Source: Rugamonas fusca
Lineage (GTDB): Bacteria > Pseudomonadota > Gammaproteobacteria > Burkholderiales > Burkholderiaceae_D
NCBI RefSeq assembly: GCF_014042365.1
Contig: NZ_JACEZS010000020.1
Coordinates: 47,421-111,420, forward strand
Length of the DNA: 64,000 nt
Direction of reading: 5' to 3'
Within the stretch, counting starts at the first letter, position 1; every line of letters starts with the position of its first letter. Shown here piece by piece: positions 16,674 through 24,641 of the stretch. The position numbers and the translations under genes were made by a program. The notes under the pieces were generated by a model that made no database searches, was not told the DNA's origin, and saw only the letters and a list, made by a program, of their open reading frames with translations.

Positions 16674-16879
16674 GTCAGCTCCCGGTTATACGGCCAGTCC
16701 GCTGCCGCTTGCTTGGGCGGCTAAAATTGTGAAACTTGGCCGTCCTCTCTGTTTACCATTAAAGCACAGGTAGTTTCAAAATAACACCAAAAATTGCAAG
16801 ATAACACCATATATTTTTTCTATGCAACAATATCCGCCCCATGGTTGTGGCTATGCCGGGGGCGGGCCGGAGAGTGAAA
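16674..16879. other. Intergenic region with AT-rich direct repeats
   Basis: Between the divergent PEP-CTERM gene and the thioredoxin-like gene lies an AT-rich patch at about 16770-16820 containing two copies of ATAACACCA roughly 20 bases apart, followed by TATATTTTTT. This is unusual for such GC-rich surroundings and is a plausible promoter or regulator-binding area for one or both genes. Confidence 0.5.
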
Positions 16880-17209
16880 ATGGAAACCCAGTATCGGACG
16901 CAGGCCCCCACGCGGGATCAGATCGACGCCCTGCCAGGGGCCGTGCTGCTGGAATTTGGCGCCAACTGGTGCGGCCATTGCATGGCGGCGCAGCCGGCGC
17001 TGGCGGAAGCGTTCGCTGGCCATGGCGCGCTGACCCATATCAAGGTCGAGGATGGACCGGGGCGGCCGCTGGGCCGCTCGTTCCGGGTCAAGCTGTGGCC
17101 CACCCTGATCTTCCTGCGCGACGGCCAGGAGGTGGCGCGGCTGGTGCGGCCACTGGCGGCCGCGCCGATCGCGGACGCGCTGGCCCGCATAGCCGCGCCG
17201 CCGCCGTGA
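16880..17209 (+). CDS. Thioredoxin-like protein
   Basis: A 109-residue thioredoxin-fold protein with the redox active site NWCGHCMA (CxxC, with Gly-His as in protein disulfide isomerases), preceded by VLLEFGA and followed by the conserved cis-proline region VKLWPTLIFLRDG. There is no signal peptide, so it should be cytoplasmic. The start ATG at 16880 has GGAGAG upstream; the frame extends to 16841 without support. Substrate is unknown. The WCGHC site suggests a more oxidising potential than WCGPC thioredoxins. Confidence 0.85.
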   Translation: METQYRTQAPTRDQIDALPGAVLLEFGANWCGHCMAAQPALAEAFAGHGALTHIKVEDGPGRPLGRSFRVKLWPTLIFLRDGQEVARLVRPLAAAPIADALARIAAPPP

Positions 17210-17473
17210 AGTTGTAAGAAAACGTATCAAAATGACCGTGGCGTCATGGCAGCTCCTGGCCGTGCAGGCGCACTGTCTTCGTCGCTGCGCCCAGCCACGC
17301 TCATTTTGAAACGCCCTCTAAGCGAATGTAACGGCGGCCGTGCGGAACGGGCGCCGCCGCCCCCGCGTTACACGCAACACAGTGCGTTACAAATCAGTCC
17401 GTTGGCACCCAGCGGAAATGGGAAACTGCGCCGTTAATCACTCTACCCCACCCAATTTTGCGAGGAGAACGGC
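17210..17473. other. Non-coding leader before the low-complexity protein
   Basis: No convincing gene in 264 bases. The segment around 17300-17400 contains the related pieces GTTACACGC and GTTACAAAT, and a GAGGAG ribosome-binding site sits just before the ATG at 17474. Confidence 0.4.
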
Positions 17474-18106
17474 ATGGCAATCGATAGCGTGAGCGGCAGT
17501 GTGGCGGCCAGCTACACCCAATTTTCCAGCACCGGCGCCGTGGCGCCGCGTGGCCAGGACAGCGACGGCGACAACGACGGCAGCACCGGCAGGACGCGCG
17601 GTGTGGGCGGGGGTGTGGGCGGGGGCCGCATCGCCAATGCGATCGCCCAGGCACTGTCGCAACTGGGCGGCACCGCGTCCACCAGCGCAACGGGCGCGAC
17701 GGGTGCAACGGACGCCACCGGCGCCAGCGGGGACACCAAACAGGCCGAGTCGGCGTTCGCGCAAAGCCTGTTCGCGGCCCTGCACGCGCAGTCGGCCAGC
17801 GCGGGCAACGGGCCGGGCGCCGCGCCAGGCGGCGCGCATCACCAGCATGGCGGCGGGGGCGGCCGGCTGGCGGCCGGCCTGCAAAGCCTGGCGCAGCAAT
17901 TGTCGTCGTCCACCTCGTCCACCTCGGGCACGTCCGGCAGCGGCAGCTCGCAGGCGCTGAGCGACTTGCAGACCAGTTTCGACAAGCTGCTGGCGGCCAA
18001 TGGGCAGTCCGGCTCCGGTGCAACGCTGTCGCAGTTCCTGCAGTCGCTGTCGCAGAACCTGCAGGGGGCGGCCAGTTCCGGCAACGTCGTCAGCACCAAG
18101 GCCTGA
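17474..18106 (+). CDS. Low-complexity Gly/Ser/Ala protein of unknown function
   Basis: A 210-residue protein of strongly biased composition. After MAIDSVSGSVAASY comes a run DSDGDNDGS that resembles a calcium-binding loop, then glycine-rich GVGGGVGGG, threonine/serine-rich repeats (GATGATDATGAS) and a histidine- and glycine-rich patch. The C-terminal half is helical and Gln/Leu rich (ALSDLQTSFDKLLAANG). It has no signal peptide. It has a strong ribosome-binding site and codon periodicity, so it is probably expressed. Possibly a secreted or surface-associated protein without a classical signal. Confidence 0.6.
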   Translation: MAIDSVSGSVAASYTQFSSTGAVAPRGQDSDGDNDGSTGRTRGVGGGVGGGRIANAIAQALSQLGGTASTSATGATGATDATGASGDTKQAESAFAQSLFAALHAQSASAGNGPGAAPGGAHHQHGGGGGRLAAGLQSLAQQLSSSTSSTSGTSGSGSSQALSDLQTSFDKLLAANGQSGSGATLSQFLQSLSQNLQGAASSGNVVSTKA

Positions 18107-18133
18107 GGGCTGCGCCGCGGCCGGCTCGTTCGG

Positions 18134-19045
18134 TCAGAACAGGGCGCTGACGTCGGGCCGGTTGGCCAGCGCGCGCTGCACGATGGCCGTCACGCGCTCG
18201 CGCTCGGCCCCTTGCAGCGGCTGGCGCGGGCGGCGCACGTTCTCGTTGCCCACGCCGGCCAGGGTTTCGACCAGCTTGAGGTTCTGTACCAGCTTGTTCG
18301 ACACGTCCAGGTGCATCAGCGGCATGAACCACTGGTACAGGGCCAGCGCCTCATCCCAGCGCCTGGCCTTCATCAGCTTGTACAGGGCCACCGTCTCTTT
18401 CGGGAACGCCACCACCAGGCCCGCCAGCAGGCCGTCCGCACCCACCGCCAGGCCTTCGAACGACAGGTCGTCCACGCCCATGAACAACTGGTAGCGGTGG
18501 CCGACGGCGTTGCGCAGGTCGGTGATGCGGCGCACATTGTCGGTCGATTCCTTGATCGCCACGATCCACTCGCAGTCGGCCAGTTCCTTGAAGTCGTCCG
18601 GCGTCAGGTCCACCTTGTATGAGACGGGATTGTTGTAGACCATGATGGGCAGCTGGGCCGCCTGGGCGATGGTGCGCAGGTTGTCGCGTGCCTCGCGCGC
18701 GTCGGCCGCGTACAGCACGGACGGCATCACCATCAGGCCCTGCACGCCCAGTTCGTGCGCCTGTTCGGCGAAGCGGCAGGCCGTCAGCGTGCGCGTCTCG
18801 CTCACGTTGACCAGCACCGGCACGCGGCCATCGGCCACCCGCAGCGCCGTGCGCGTCACGTCCAGCTTTTCCTCGAACGAGAGGGTGCTGGCCTCGCCCA
18901 GCGAGCCGCAGGTGAGCAGCGCGTGCACGCCGCTGTCGATCTGGAACGCGAAGTGGCGCTCCATGGCGGCGTGGTCCAGCTCCTCGTTCGGCTTGAATTT
19001 GGTGGTAACGGCGGGGAATACCCCTTCCCATTTTGCTGCGGCCAT
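18134..19045 (-). CDS. DapA-family 1-pyrroline-4-hydroxy-2-carboxylate deaminase (probable)
   Basis: A 303-residue class I aldolase/lyase of the dihydrodipicolinate synthase family. Visible family features are the GSLGEASTLSFEEK loop, the Tyr in PIMVYNNPVSY and the Schiff-base Lys in IVAIKESTDNVRR. Context decides the role: it is the last gene of a hydroxyproline operon, where this family converts 1-pyrroline-4-hydroxy-2-carboxylate to 2-oxoglutarate semialdehyde. It starts at ATG 19045 after a GGAGATC site, 37 bases after the dehydrogenase gene. The next enzyme, 2-oxoglutarate semialdehyde dehydrogenase, is not in the window. True lysine-pathway DapA is unlikely in this setting. Confidence 0.85.
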   Translation of the reverse strand: MAAAKWEGVFPAVTTKFKPNEELDHAAMERHFAFQIDSGVHALLTCGSLGEASTLSFEEKLDVTRTALRVADGRVPVLVNVSETRTLTACRFAEQAHELGVQGLMVMPSVLYAADAREARDNLRTIAQAAQLPIMVYNNPVSYKVDLTPDDFKELADCEWIVAIKESTDNVRRITDLRNAVGHRYQLFMGVDDLSFEGLAVGADGLLAGLVVAFPKETVALYKLMKARRWDEALALYQWFMPLMHLDVSNKLVQNLKLVETLAGVGNENVRRPRQPLQGAERERVTAIVQRALANRPDVSALF

Positions 19046-19082
19046 GCTGATCTCCTTGGTTAAAAACGGACGACGTGTCCCT

Positions 19083-20348
19083 TTATGCTTCGATGAAGCT
19101 GCTGATCCGGGCCGGCGACAGCGGCACCCGCACGGCGTCCGGCCGCCAGCCGTACAACAGGCCCGTGGCGCCGCCGCACACGCGGCCCTGGCAAGGGCCC
19201 ATGCCGCAGCGCGTGTGCAGCTTGGCGCTGCGCCAGCTGGCGTGCCCGCGCAGCTCGCCGTGCCGCACATCCTCGCAGCGGCACACGATGGTGTCGTCGT
19301 CGGCCAGCCGCGCCAGTTCGGGGCGCGGCGCGAACGCACGGGCCAGGCGCGCGGCGAACTGGCGCCAGCGGGCCCGTTCGGCGAACAGCGCCGGCGCCGC
19401 TTGCGTGTGGCCGGCGGCGGCCAGCCCGGCGATGCGGCCCTCGGCCAGCGCCAGGTCCACGCCGCCCACGCCCGTGCCTTCGCCGGCGCACAGCACGTCC
19501 GGCACGCTGGTGCGCTGCCATGGGTCCACTTGCACGGCTTGCGGCGCCATGCCGTCGCTATCGACGGCGCAGCCCAGGGCCAGCGCCAGTTCCACGTTGG
19601 GCAGCAGGCCGTAGCCGCAGGCCAGCAGGTCGCAGTCCCATGGTTCGGTGCGGCCGCCGCGCTGCAGTACGACTGCGCGCAGCGTCTCGTCGCCGTGCGC
19701 GGACAGCACGTAGCTGTCGCGCAGATAGGGCACATCGCGCAACCGGCAAGCCAGTTGCAGCGCCTGTGTGACCTTGGATGGCGTGGCCAGCAGGCCCAGC
19801 GCGAATCGCGCCAGGCGTGGCCACGCCGCTTGTTCGATGATGGCGGCGATGTGCGCGCCCTGTTGTTTCAGCGTGGCGGCGGCGGCCAGCAGCAGCGGCC
19901 CGGAACCGGCCACGATCACGCGTTTGCCGGCCACGGGATAGCCACCCTTGGCCAGCGCCTGCAGGCCGCCCGCGCCCGTCACGCCCGGCAGGGTCCAGCC
20001 GGGGAAGGGCAGCAGCAGCTCGCGCGCGCCGGTGGCGATCACCAGCTTGCCGTAGTCGAGTTCGATGGCGCCGGCGGGCGTTTGCGCCAGCAGCCGCTTG
20101 CCCTCCAGCGGACAGAGGACGCGGCACTGGTGCAGCAACGTGATGTTGGGCGCGTTGGTCAACGCATGCCACAGGTCGCGCGCGCGTCCGTCCGCCTGCT
20201 GCGCGGGGCCGCCGCGCCAGATCTGGCCGCCCGCTTGCGGGTTATCGTCCACTACGCCCACGCTGATGCCGTGGGCCGCCGCCGCGTGCGCAGCGGCGAG
20301 GCCGGCCGGGCCGGCGCCGATCACGAGCACGTCGAAGGCGCGCTTCAT
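19083..20348 (-). CDS. D-hydroxyproline dehydrogenase, FAD/NAD-type large subunit with [2Fe-2S] C-terminus
   Basis: A 421-residue flavoprotein: N-terminal FAD site DVLVIGAGPAGLAAA, a second dinucleotide site VIVAGSGPLLLAAA, and a C-terminal Bfd-like iron-sulphur domain with CRCEDV and CGMGPCQGRVC. This is the composition of the alpha subunit of heterotrimeric D-hydroxyproline and related amine dehydrogenases. The start ATG overlaps the stop of the upstream 2Fe-2S gene by four bases, indicating fixed stoichiometry. Electrons probably go to the respiratory chain. The frame upstream to 20471 is not used. Confidence 0.88.
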   Translation of the reverse strand: MKRAFDVLVIGAGPAGLAAAHAAAAHGISVGVVDDNPQAGGQIWRGGPAQQADGRARDLWHALTNAPNITLLHQCRVLCPLEGKRLLAQTPAGAIELDYGKLVIATGARELLLPFPGWTLPGVTGAGGLQALAKGGYPVAGKRVIVAGSGPLLLAAAATLKQQGAHIAAIIEQAAWPRLARFALGLLATPSKVTQALQLACRLRDVPYLRDSYVLSAHGDETLRAVVLQRGGRTEPWDCDLLACGYGLLPNVELALALGCAVDSDGMAPQAVQVDPWQRTSVPDVLCAGEGTGVGGVDLALAEGRIAGLAAAGHTQAAPALFAERARWRQFAARLARAFAPRPELARLADDDTIVCRCEDVRHGELRGHASWRSAKLHTRCGMGPCQGRVCGGATGLLYGWRPDAVRVPLSPARISSFIEA

Positions 20349-20608
20349 GGCTGGCCTCCATCGCGTGCCGTGCGTACTTGCATGCCGGGCGCGCACGGGG
20401 TCTGGCATGACAGCTGGTGCGGGTGGCCGTCGATGGTTACCCGGCACTCCTGGCAGATGCCCATGCCGCACAGGGGCGCGCGCGCCATGCCGGTGACGGA
20501 GCGGCGGGTGACCATGCTGCCGGCCAGCGCGACGGCGGCCGCCACGCTGGCGCCGGGGGCCACGCTGACGGACTGGCCGTCGATAGTGAGGACGATGGCG
20601 TCAGGCAT
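20345..20608 (-). CDS. (2Fe-2S)-binding small subunit of D-hydroxyproline dehydrogenase
   Basis: An 87-residue ferredoxin-like protein of the SoxA N-terminal/gamma-subunit type. It has ITIDGQ-like N-terminal strands (VLTIDGQSVSVAPG) and a cysteine cluster CGMGICQECRVTIDG followed by SCQTPC. It overlaps the large-subunit gene by four bases (ATGA) and the FAD subunit gene by eight, so the three dehydrogenase subunits are translationally coupled. Confidence 0.87.
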   Translation of the reverse strand: MPDAIVLTIDGQSVSVAPGASVAAAVALAGSMVTRRSVTGMARAPLCGMGICQECRVTIDGHPHQLSCQTPCAPGMQVRTARDGGQP

Positions 20609-21734
20609 GGGCGCGGGCCGGCTTGTCGAAGCGGCTGGGCAGGTAGGGTTGGCAGGGAATGGCGCTGTGGGCGCCGACGATCTGGTCAGCCAGCAGCTGG
20701 GCCGTGGCCAGCGAGGTGGTGATGCCCAGCCCCTCGTGGCCGGTGGCCAGCCACAGGCCGCGCCGCACCGGGTAGGGGCCGATCAGGGGCAGGCCGTCGC
20801 TGCTGGCGGCGCGCAGGCCGGTCCAGCAGCGCAGCAGATTCAGTTGGGCCAGCCCGGGGGTAAAGCTGGCGGCATGGCGCAGCATACGCCGCATCATGCG
20901 TGGCTCCACGGCCAGGTCGATGGTGTCGAACTGGCGCGAGGAGCCGATCAGGATTTGTCCGGTTGGACGGGGTTGCAGGTTGAACGCCACCGATTCGCCG
21001 CTGGCCGCGTGGGCGCTCTTGATATAGCCCAGTTCCACCAGCTGGTGGCGGATGAAGCCGGGATAGCGGTCGGTGACGGCCACATGGCCTTTCTTGGGCT
21101 GCACCGGCAGTTCCGGCAGCAGGGTGGTGGAGCGCGAACCAGCCGCCAGCACCACGATGCTGGCCTGGTGGCGGCTGCCGTCGGCCAGCAGCACGCCGTT
21201 GTCCTCGATGCGCACCACGCTGCCGGCCACCAGCGTGGCGCCGTTGGTGCGGGCGCGCCCGAGCAGGATGTGGGCGCTCTTGGGCGGATAGACCAGGCCG
21301 TCGCCGGCCACCAGCAGGCCCCCGGCCAGGCCAGGGCGCAGTGCCGGTTCGCGGGCGTACAGGGCGGCCGGGTCCAGCAGCTCACAGGCCAGGCCGTGGC
21401 TGGCCAGGGTGTGCGCCTTGGCGCGCGCGGCGGCCAGTTCTTCCTCGTCGGCCGCGATCCAGATCGTGCCGCAGTTGCTGTATTCGTGGCGTTGCGCCTG
21501 GCCGGCGGCCAGTTCCCGCCACAGTGCCAGCGACCATGCCGTGAGCGCCAGTTCGGCCTCGTTGTCGTCCATGACCACCAGGTGGCCCATGCCGGCGGCG
21601 GTGGCGCCGCTGCCGATGGCGTCCTGCTCGATCACTGTCACGCGCAGGCCACGGGCGGCCAGCGCGTCGGCGCAGGCCGCGCCGACGATGCCGGCACCGA
21701 TCACGATGGCGCTCTCGCGGGACGAAGTGGACAT
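20601..21734 (-). CDS. D-hydroxyproline dehydrogenase, DAO-type FAD subunit
   Basis: A 377-residue D-amino-acid-oxidase-family flavoprotein. The Rossmann motif is AIVIGAGIVGAACADAL near the N-terminus, with later family blocks GTIWIAADEEEL, QPKKGHVAVTDR and the C-terminal ATGHEGLGITTS. This is the beta subunit that oxidises trans- or cis-4-hydroxy-D-proline to pyrroline-hydroxy-carboxylate. The ATG at 21734 shares one base with the stop of the epimerase gene upstream. The frame extends to 21893 only as a shadow of that gene. Confidence 0.88.
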   Translation of the reverse strand: MSTSSRESAIVIGAGIVGAACADALAARGLRVTVIEQDAIGSGATAAGMGHLVVMDDNEAELALTAWSLALWRELAAGQAQRHEYSNCGTIWIAADEEELAAARAKAHTLASHGLACELLDPAALYAREPALRPGLAGGLLVAGDGLVYPPKSAHILLGRARTNGATLVAGSVVRIEDNGVLLADGSRHQASIVVLAAGSRSTTLLPELPVQPKKGHVAVTDRYPGFIRHQLVELGYIKSAHAASGESVAFNLQPRPTGQILIGSSRQFDTIDLAVEPRMMRRMLRHAASFTPGLAQLNLLRCWTGLRAASSDGLPLIGPYPVRRGLWLATGHEGLGITTSLATAQLLADQIVGAHSAIPCQPYLPSRFDKPARAHA

Positions 21735-22669
21735 CAGCGTATGCCCCACACCAGCGGATCGCTGGGATCGAGGATCAGGGTGGATTGGGCGTTGACCCAG
21801 GCCTGGCCACGGATGCTGGGCAGCACGCGGCCATCCGCCGCACGGCGGTAGCTGCCTTCGAACACGCTGCCCACGATACTTTCCTGGCGCCACAGCGCGC
21901 CTTCGGCCAGCTTGCCGTCGGCCGCCAGGCAGGCCAGCTTGGCGCTGGTGCCGGTGCCGCAGGGGGAGCGGTCGTAGGCCTTGCCGGGGCAGAGCACGAA
22001 GTTCTGGCTGTCGGCGCCCGTGCGCGACGGGGCGAACAGTTCGATATGGTCGATCTCGGCGCCGTCGTCGCCCGTCACGCCGGCCTGTGCCAGCGCGGCG
22101 CGCACGGCCACCGTGTAGGCCGTCAGCTGGTCCACGTTGTCCACGCGCAGTTGCTGGCCATGCCCGGCCACCAGGAAGAACCAGTTGCCGCCCCAGGCTA
22201 CGTCGCCCGTCACGGGGCCGTGGCCTGGCACGTCCACCGTCACCGCATGATGGCTGCGCCAGGCCGGTACGTTGTCGACCGTGACGCTGCCGTCTTCATG
22301 CAATTGCGCCTCCACCACGCCAACGGGGGTGTCGATGCGGTGGCGGCCGGCGCCGATGCGGCCCAGATAAGCCAGCGAAGCCACCAGGCCGATGGTGCCG
22401 TGGCCGCACATGCCGAGGTAGCCGACGTTGTTGAAGAAGATGACGCCGGCCGCACAATCGGGGGCGTGCGGGGCGCACAGCAGCGCGCCCACCAGCACAT
22501 CCGACCCGCGCGGCTCGCAGACGACGGCGGAACGGAAGTTGTCGTGCTCGCGGCGCAGGATGGCGAGCCGCTCGTTGAGCGGGCCGGTGCCCAGTTCTGG
22601 GCCGCCGGCCGTCACCAGCCGGGTCGGTTCGCCGCCCGTGTGGGAATCGATGATGGAGATGGTTTTCAT
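21734..22669 (-). CDS. lhpA: 4-hydroxyproline 2-epimerase (proline racemase family)
   Basis: Converts trans-4-hydroxy-L-proline to cis-4-hydroxy-D-proline, the entry step of the pathway. The 311-residue protein has both catalytic cysteines: Cys88 in NVGYLGMCGHGTIG and Cys237 in DRSPCGTGTSAKLA. Two cysteines mean racemase/epimerase rather than the Thr/Cys dehydratase branch. It starts MKTISIIDSHTGGEPTRLV at 22669. It is the first gene of the operon, and 177 bases separate it from the divergent PAS-AraC regulator. Proline racemase itself is possible but unlikely next to a hydroxyproline dehydrogenase. Confidence 0.93.
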   Translation of the reverse strand: MKTISIIDSHTGGEPTRLVTAGGPELGTGPLNERLAILRREHDNFRSAVVCEPRGSDVLVGALLCAPHAPDCAAGVIFFNNVGYLGMCGHGTIGLVASLAYLGRIGAGRHRIDTPVGVVEAQLHEDGSVTVDNVPAWRSHHAVTVDVPGHGPVTGDVAWGGNWFFLVAGHGQQLRVDNVDQLTAYTVAVRAALAQAGVTGDDGAEIDHIELFAPSRTGADSQNFVLCPGKAYDRSPCGTGTSAKLACLAADGKLAEGALWRQESIVGSVFEGSYRRAADGRVLPSIRGQAWVNAQSTLILDPSDPLVWGIR

Positions 22670-22846
22670 GGACTGAATGGTATGCCTGGCGTTGCCGCCT
22701 GTCTTGCACAAGCTGCGCATCGAAGATGACGAAATCTGCACAATTGCCGATGCGGCGCCGGGCCCTGTCCTGTGCGAGAATTGGCGGGCGGCCGCATGGG
22801 GCGGGGCGCACGGTAACGGATCAACGGAGCACAGGGGACGGCGGGC

Positions 22847-23638
22847 ATGGCGGGAACGACGGCAACGGGAGGCGAGGCAGGACCAGGTGGGGCGGGGGGA
22901 GCGGCCGATGGCGGCCGCGCGGCGTTGGGCGCCCGTATCGCCGATGTGTTCTTCGCCGAGCCCCTGTTCGATGCGCTGCCGGACGTGGTGTTCTTCGTCA
23001 AGGACGTGGCGGGCCGCTACGTGGTGGTCAACCAGACCCTGGTCCAGCGCTGCGGCGTGAAGCACAAGGCGGCGCTGATCGGGCGCACCCCGGCCGACGT
23101 GTTCGCCCATCCGTTCGGCCAGACCTATTTGGCGCAGGACCTGGCGGTGCTGGCCGGCGGCGGCCAGATCGAGGACCAGCTGGAGCTGCACCTGTACCCC
23201 ACGCGCGACCCCGGTTGGTGCCTGACCCGCAAGACGGCCCTGCGCGACGCCGATGGCACCATCGTCGGCCTGACCGGCGTGTCGCGCGACCTGGCCATGG
23301 CCGACCAGAAGAACCCCGCTTACGGCAAGGTGGCCGACGCCGTGCGCATGATCCATGAGCACTATGACCAGCCGCTGCACCTGCCGGCGCTGGCCCGCAC
23401 GGCCCACATGTCGGTGGCCCAGATCGAGCGTTATTTTTTGCGCATCTTCCACCTCACGCCGCGCCAGATGATCATCAAGACCCGGCTCGACGCGGCCTCG
23501 CGCCTGCTGGCCGGGCCCGACAGCGTGGCCGACATCGCCCAGGCTTGCGGCTACGGCGACCATAGCGCCTTCACGCGCCAGTTCAAGGCCACGGTGGGTG
23601 TCACGCCCAGCCAGTACCGCCACCTGCTGCTGGCGTAA
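22847..23638 (+). CDS. PAS-AraC transcriptional regulator of the hydroxyproline operon
   Basis: A 263-residue regulator: a glycine-rich N-terminus, a PAS domain (about 35-145; DALPDVVFFVKDVAGRYVVV is its first strand-helix part), and a C-terminal AraC HTH (about 165-260) with ALARTAHMSVAQIERYF and DIAQACGYGDHSAFTRQFKA. It diverges from the hydroxyproline operon, so it is most likely its activator, responding to a ligand bound by the PAS domain. The ATG has AGGGGAC upstream. Inverted repeats at 23641-23702 close the gene. Confidence 0.88.
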   Translation: MAGTTATGGEAGPGGAGGAADGGRAALGARIADVFFAEPLFDALPDVVFFVKDVAGRYVVVNQTLVQRCGVKHKAALIGRTPADVFAHPFGQTYLAQDLAVLAGGGQIEDQLELHLYPTRDPGWCLTRKTALRDADGTIVGLTGVSRDLAMADQKNPAYGKVADAVRMIHEHYDQPLHLPALARTAHMSVAQIERYFLRIFHLTPRQMIIKTRLDAASRLLAGPDSVADIAQACGYGDHSAFTRQFKATVGVTPSQYRHLLLA

Positions 23639-23640
23639 GG

Positions 23641-23702
23641 AAGCGGGGTCAGGTCCGGCAACCTGCCAACTTCATGGCGCGATGCCGGACCTGACCCCGC
23701 TT
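23641..23702. terminator. 20-base inverted repeat after the PAS-AraC gene
   Basis: Arms 23641-23660 and 23683-23702 are perfectly complementary over 20 bases (AAGCGGGGTCAGGTCCGGCA and its reverse complement) around a 22-base loop, two bases after the regulator stop, and TTTT spans the right edge. It probably terminates transcription from both sides. Its GGGGTCAGG core is typical of REP-like intergenic repeats. Confidence 0.65.
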
Positions 23703-23806
23703 TTCGCACGGCATCAAGCCTGGCGCAAAAAATTTTGTTGTAATGGCGCGTCAGCGGCGGCCGCCAAAACCATCTTGCGGGCCGCTGGTCCGACCAATTC
23801 CGGCCG

Positions 23807-24520
23807 TCAGATGGTTCCTTGCGCCACGTGCACACGCACGAAATCGATATGGGTCTGCATGGCCGTGCGGGCTTCCTCCGGCTGGCTGGCGCAGATGGCC
23901 AGGCACACGCTGCGGTGCTGTTGCAACAACTGGTCCGAGGTGGCCGGGCTGATTTCGCGCAGGCCCGTGCCGTTGAGCGTGATGTGCTCGCGCAGCATGC
24001 TGATGATGCTCGTGTGCAGATGCAGGAACATGGAATTGTGCGAGGCCAGCGCGATCTGTTCGTGCAGTTGCGCGTCGACGGCCGCCTCCACCACCTTGTC
24101 GTCCACGGCGCGCGCCTGCTCCAGCTGCGCCATCAGTTCGGCGATGCGGGCCCGTTCGTCCGGGTCGGCCCGCAGGGCCGCGAAATAGGCCGTGGCCCCT
24201 TCCAGCACGCGGCGAAATTCCAGGATGTCGTCGCGCACGGCCGGGTGGTCGGCCACCAGCTGGCCCCATGGCGACGATGACATGCCCGTGCGCAGCTGGT
24301 CCGTCACGTAGACGCCGGCGCCGGGCCGGCTGCGCACCAGCCCCCGCGCGCTCAGGCGCTGGATGGCTTCCCGTATCGTGTTGCGCGATACGTCGTAGCG
24401 CTCGGCCAGCACGCGTTCGGCCGGCAGGCGCGCGTTGGCCGGCAGGCTGCCGTCGAGCAGCGCCTGTTCCAGCTTGCGCAGCACCGTCTCCACCCGTCCG
24501 CCGGTTTGCTTTTCCCGCAT
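23807..24520 (-). CDS. lldR: GntR/FadR-type repressor of lactate utilisation
   Basis: A 237-residue FCD-family GntR regulator. The winged HTH covers about residues 8-75 (LPAERVLAERYDVSRNTIRE, RLSARGLVRSRPGAGVYV) and the FCD ligand domain about 95-225, with metal-coordinating residues in DAQLHEQIALAS and HRSVCLAI. GAGGAGG precedes ATG 24520. It diverges from lutACB, and an operator close to the known LldR site lies between them. It is presumably released by L-lactate. Confidence 0.9.
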   Translation of the reverse strand: MREKQTGGRVETVLRKLEQALLDGSLPANARLPAERVLAERYDVSRNTIREAIQRLSARGLVRSRPGAGVYVTDQLRTGMSSSPWGQLVADHPAVRDDILEFRRVLEGATAYFAALRADPDERARIAELMAQLEQARAVDDKVVEAAVDAQLHEQIALASHNSMFLHLHTSIISMLREHITLNGTGLREISPATSDQLLQQHRSVCLAICASQPEEARTAMQTHIDFVRVHVAQGTI

Positions 24521-24547
24521 GTTTGCCTCCTCTGCACGTAAAACAGG

Positions 24548-24564
24548 CACTGGCCCAACCAATT
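24548..24564. promoter_or_regulatory. LldR-type operator
   Basis: CACTGGCCCAACCAATT matches 13 of 17 positions of the E. coli lldPRD operator as I recall it (AATTGGCCCTACCAATT) and is a near-palindrome. It overlaps the -35 of the lutA promoter, so binding would block transcription of the operon. Confidence 0.65.
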
Positions 24565-24592
24565 TGTGCGACCCCGCCGTCGCTGGGATTAT
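24564..24592 (+). promoter_or_regulatory. lutACB promoter
   Basis: TTGTGC (24564-24569) and GATTAT (24587-24592) are separated by 17 bases and lie about 50 bases before the lutA ATG. The -35 abuts the LldR-type operator. Confidence 0.55.
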
Positions 24593-24641
24593 GGGCGCTA
24601 TAAAACCAAACCGCAAACCGCGCCGCCAACGAGGAGACATC

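Noticed and set aside
19083..20471. Longer start for the large D-hydroxyproline dehydrogenase subunit
   Set aside because: The extension only overlaps the 2Fe-2S gene; the ATGA-coupled start gives the Rossmann motif at the normal position.
18642..21851. A 1069-codon open frame on the + strand across the hydroxyproline operon
   Set aside because: It is antisense to four overlapping genes with clear catalytic motifs, is rich in Ala/Gly/Arg/Gln, and has no family features. High GC third positions keep the opposite strand open.
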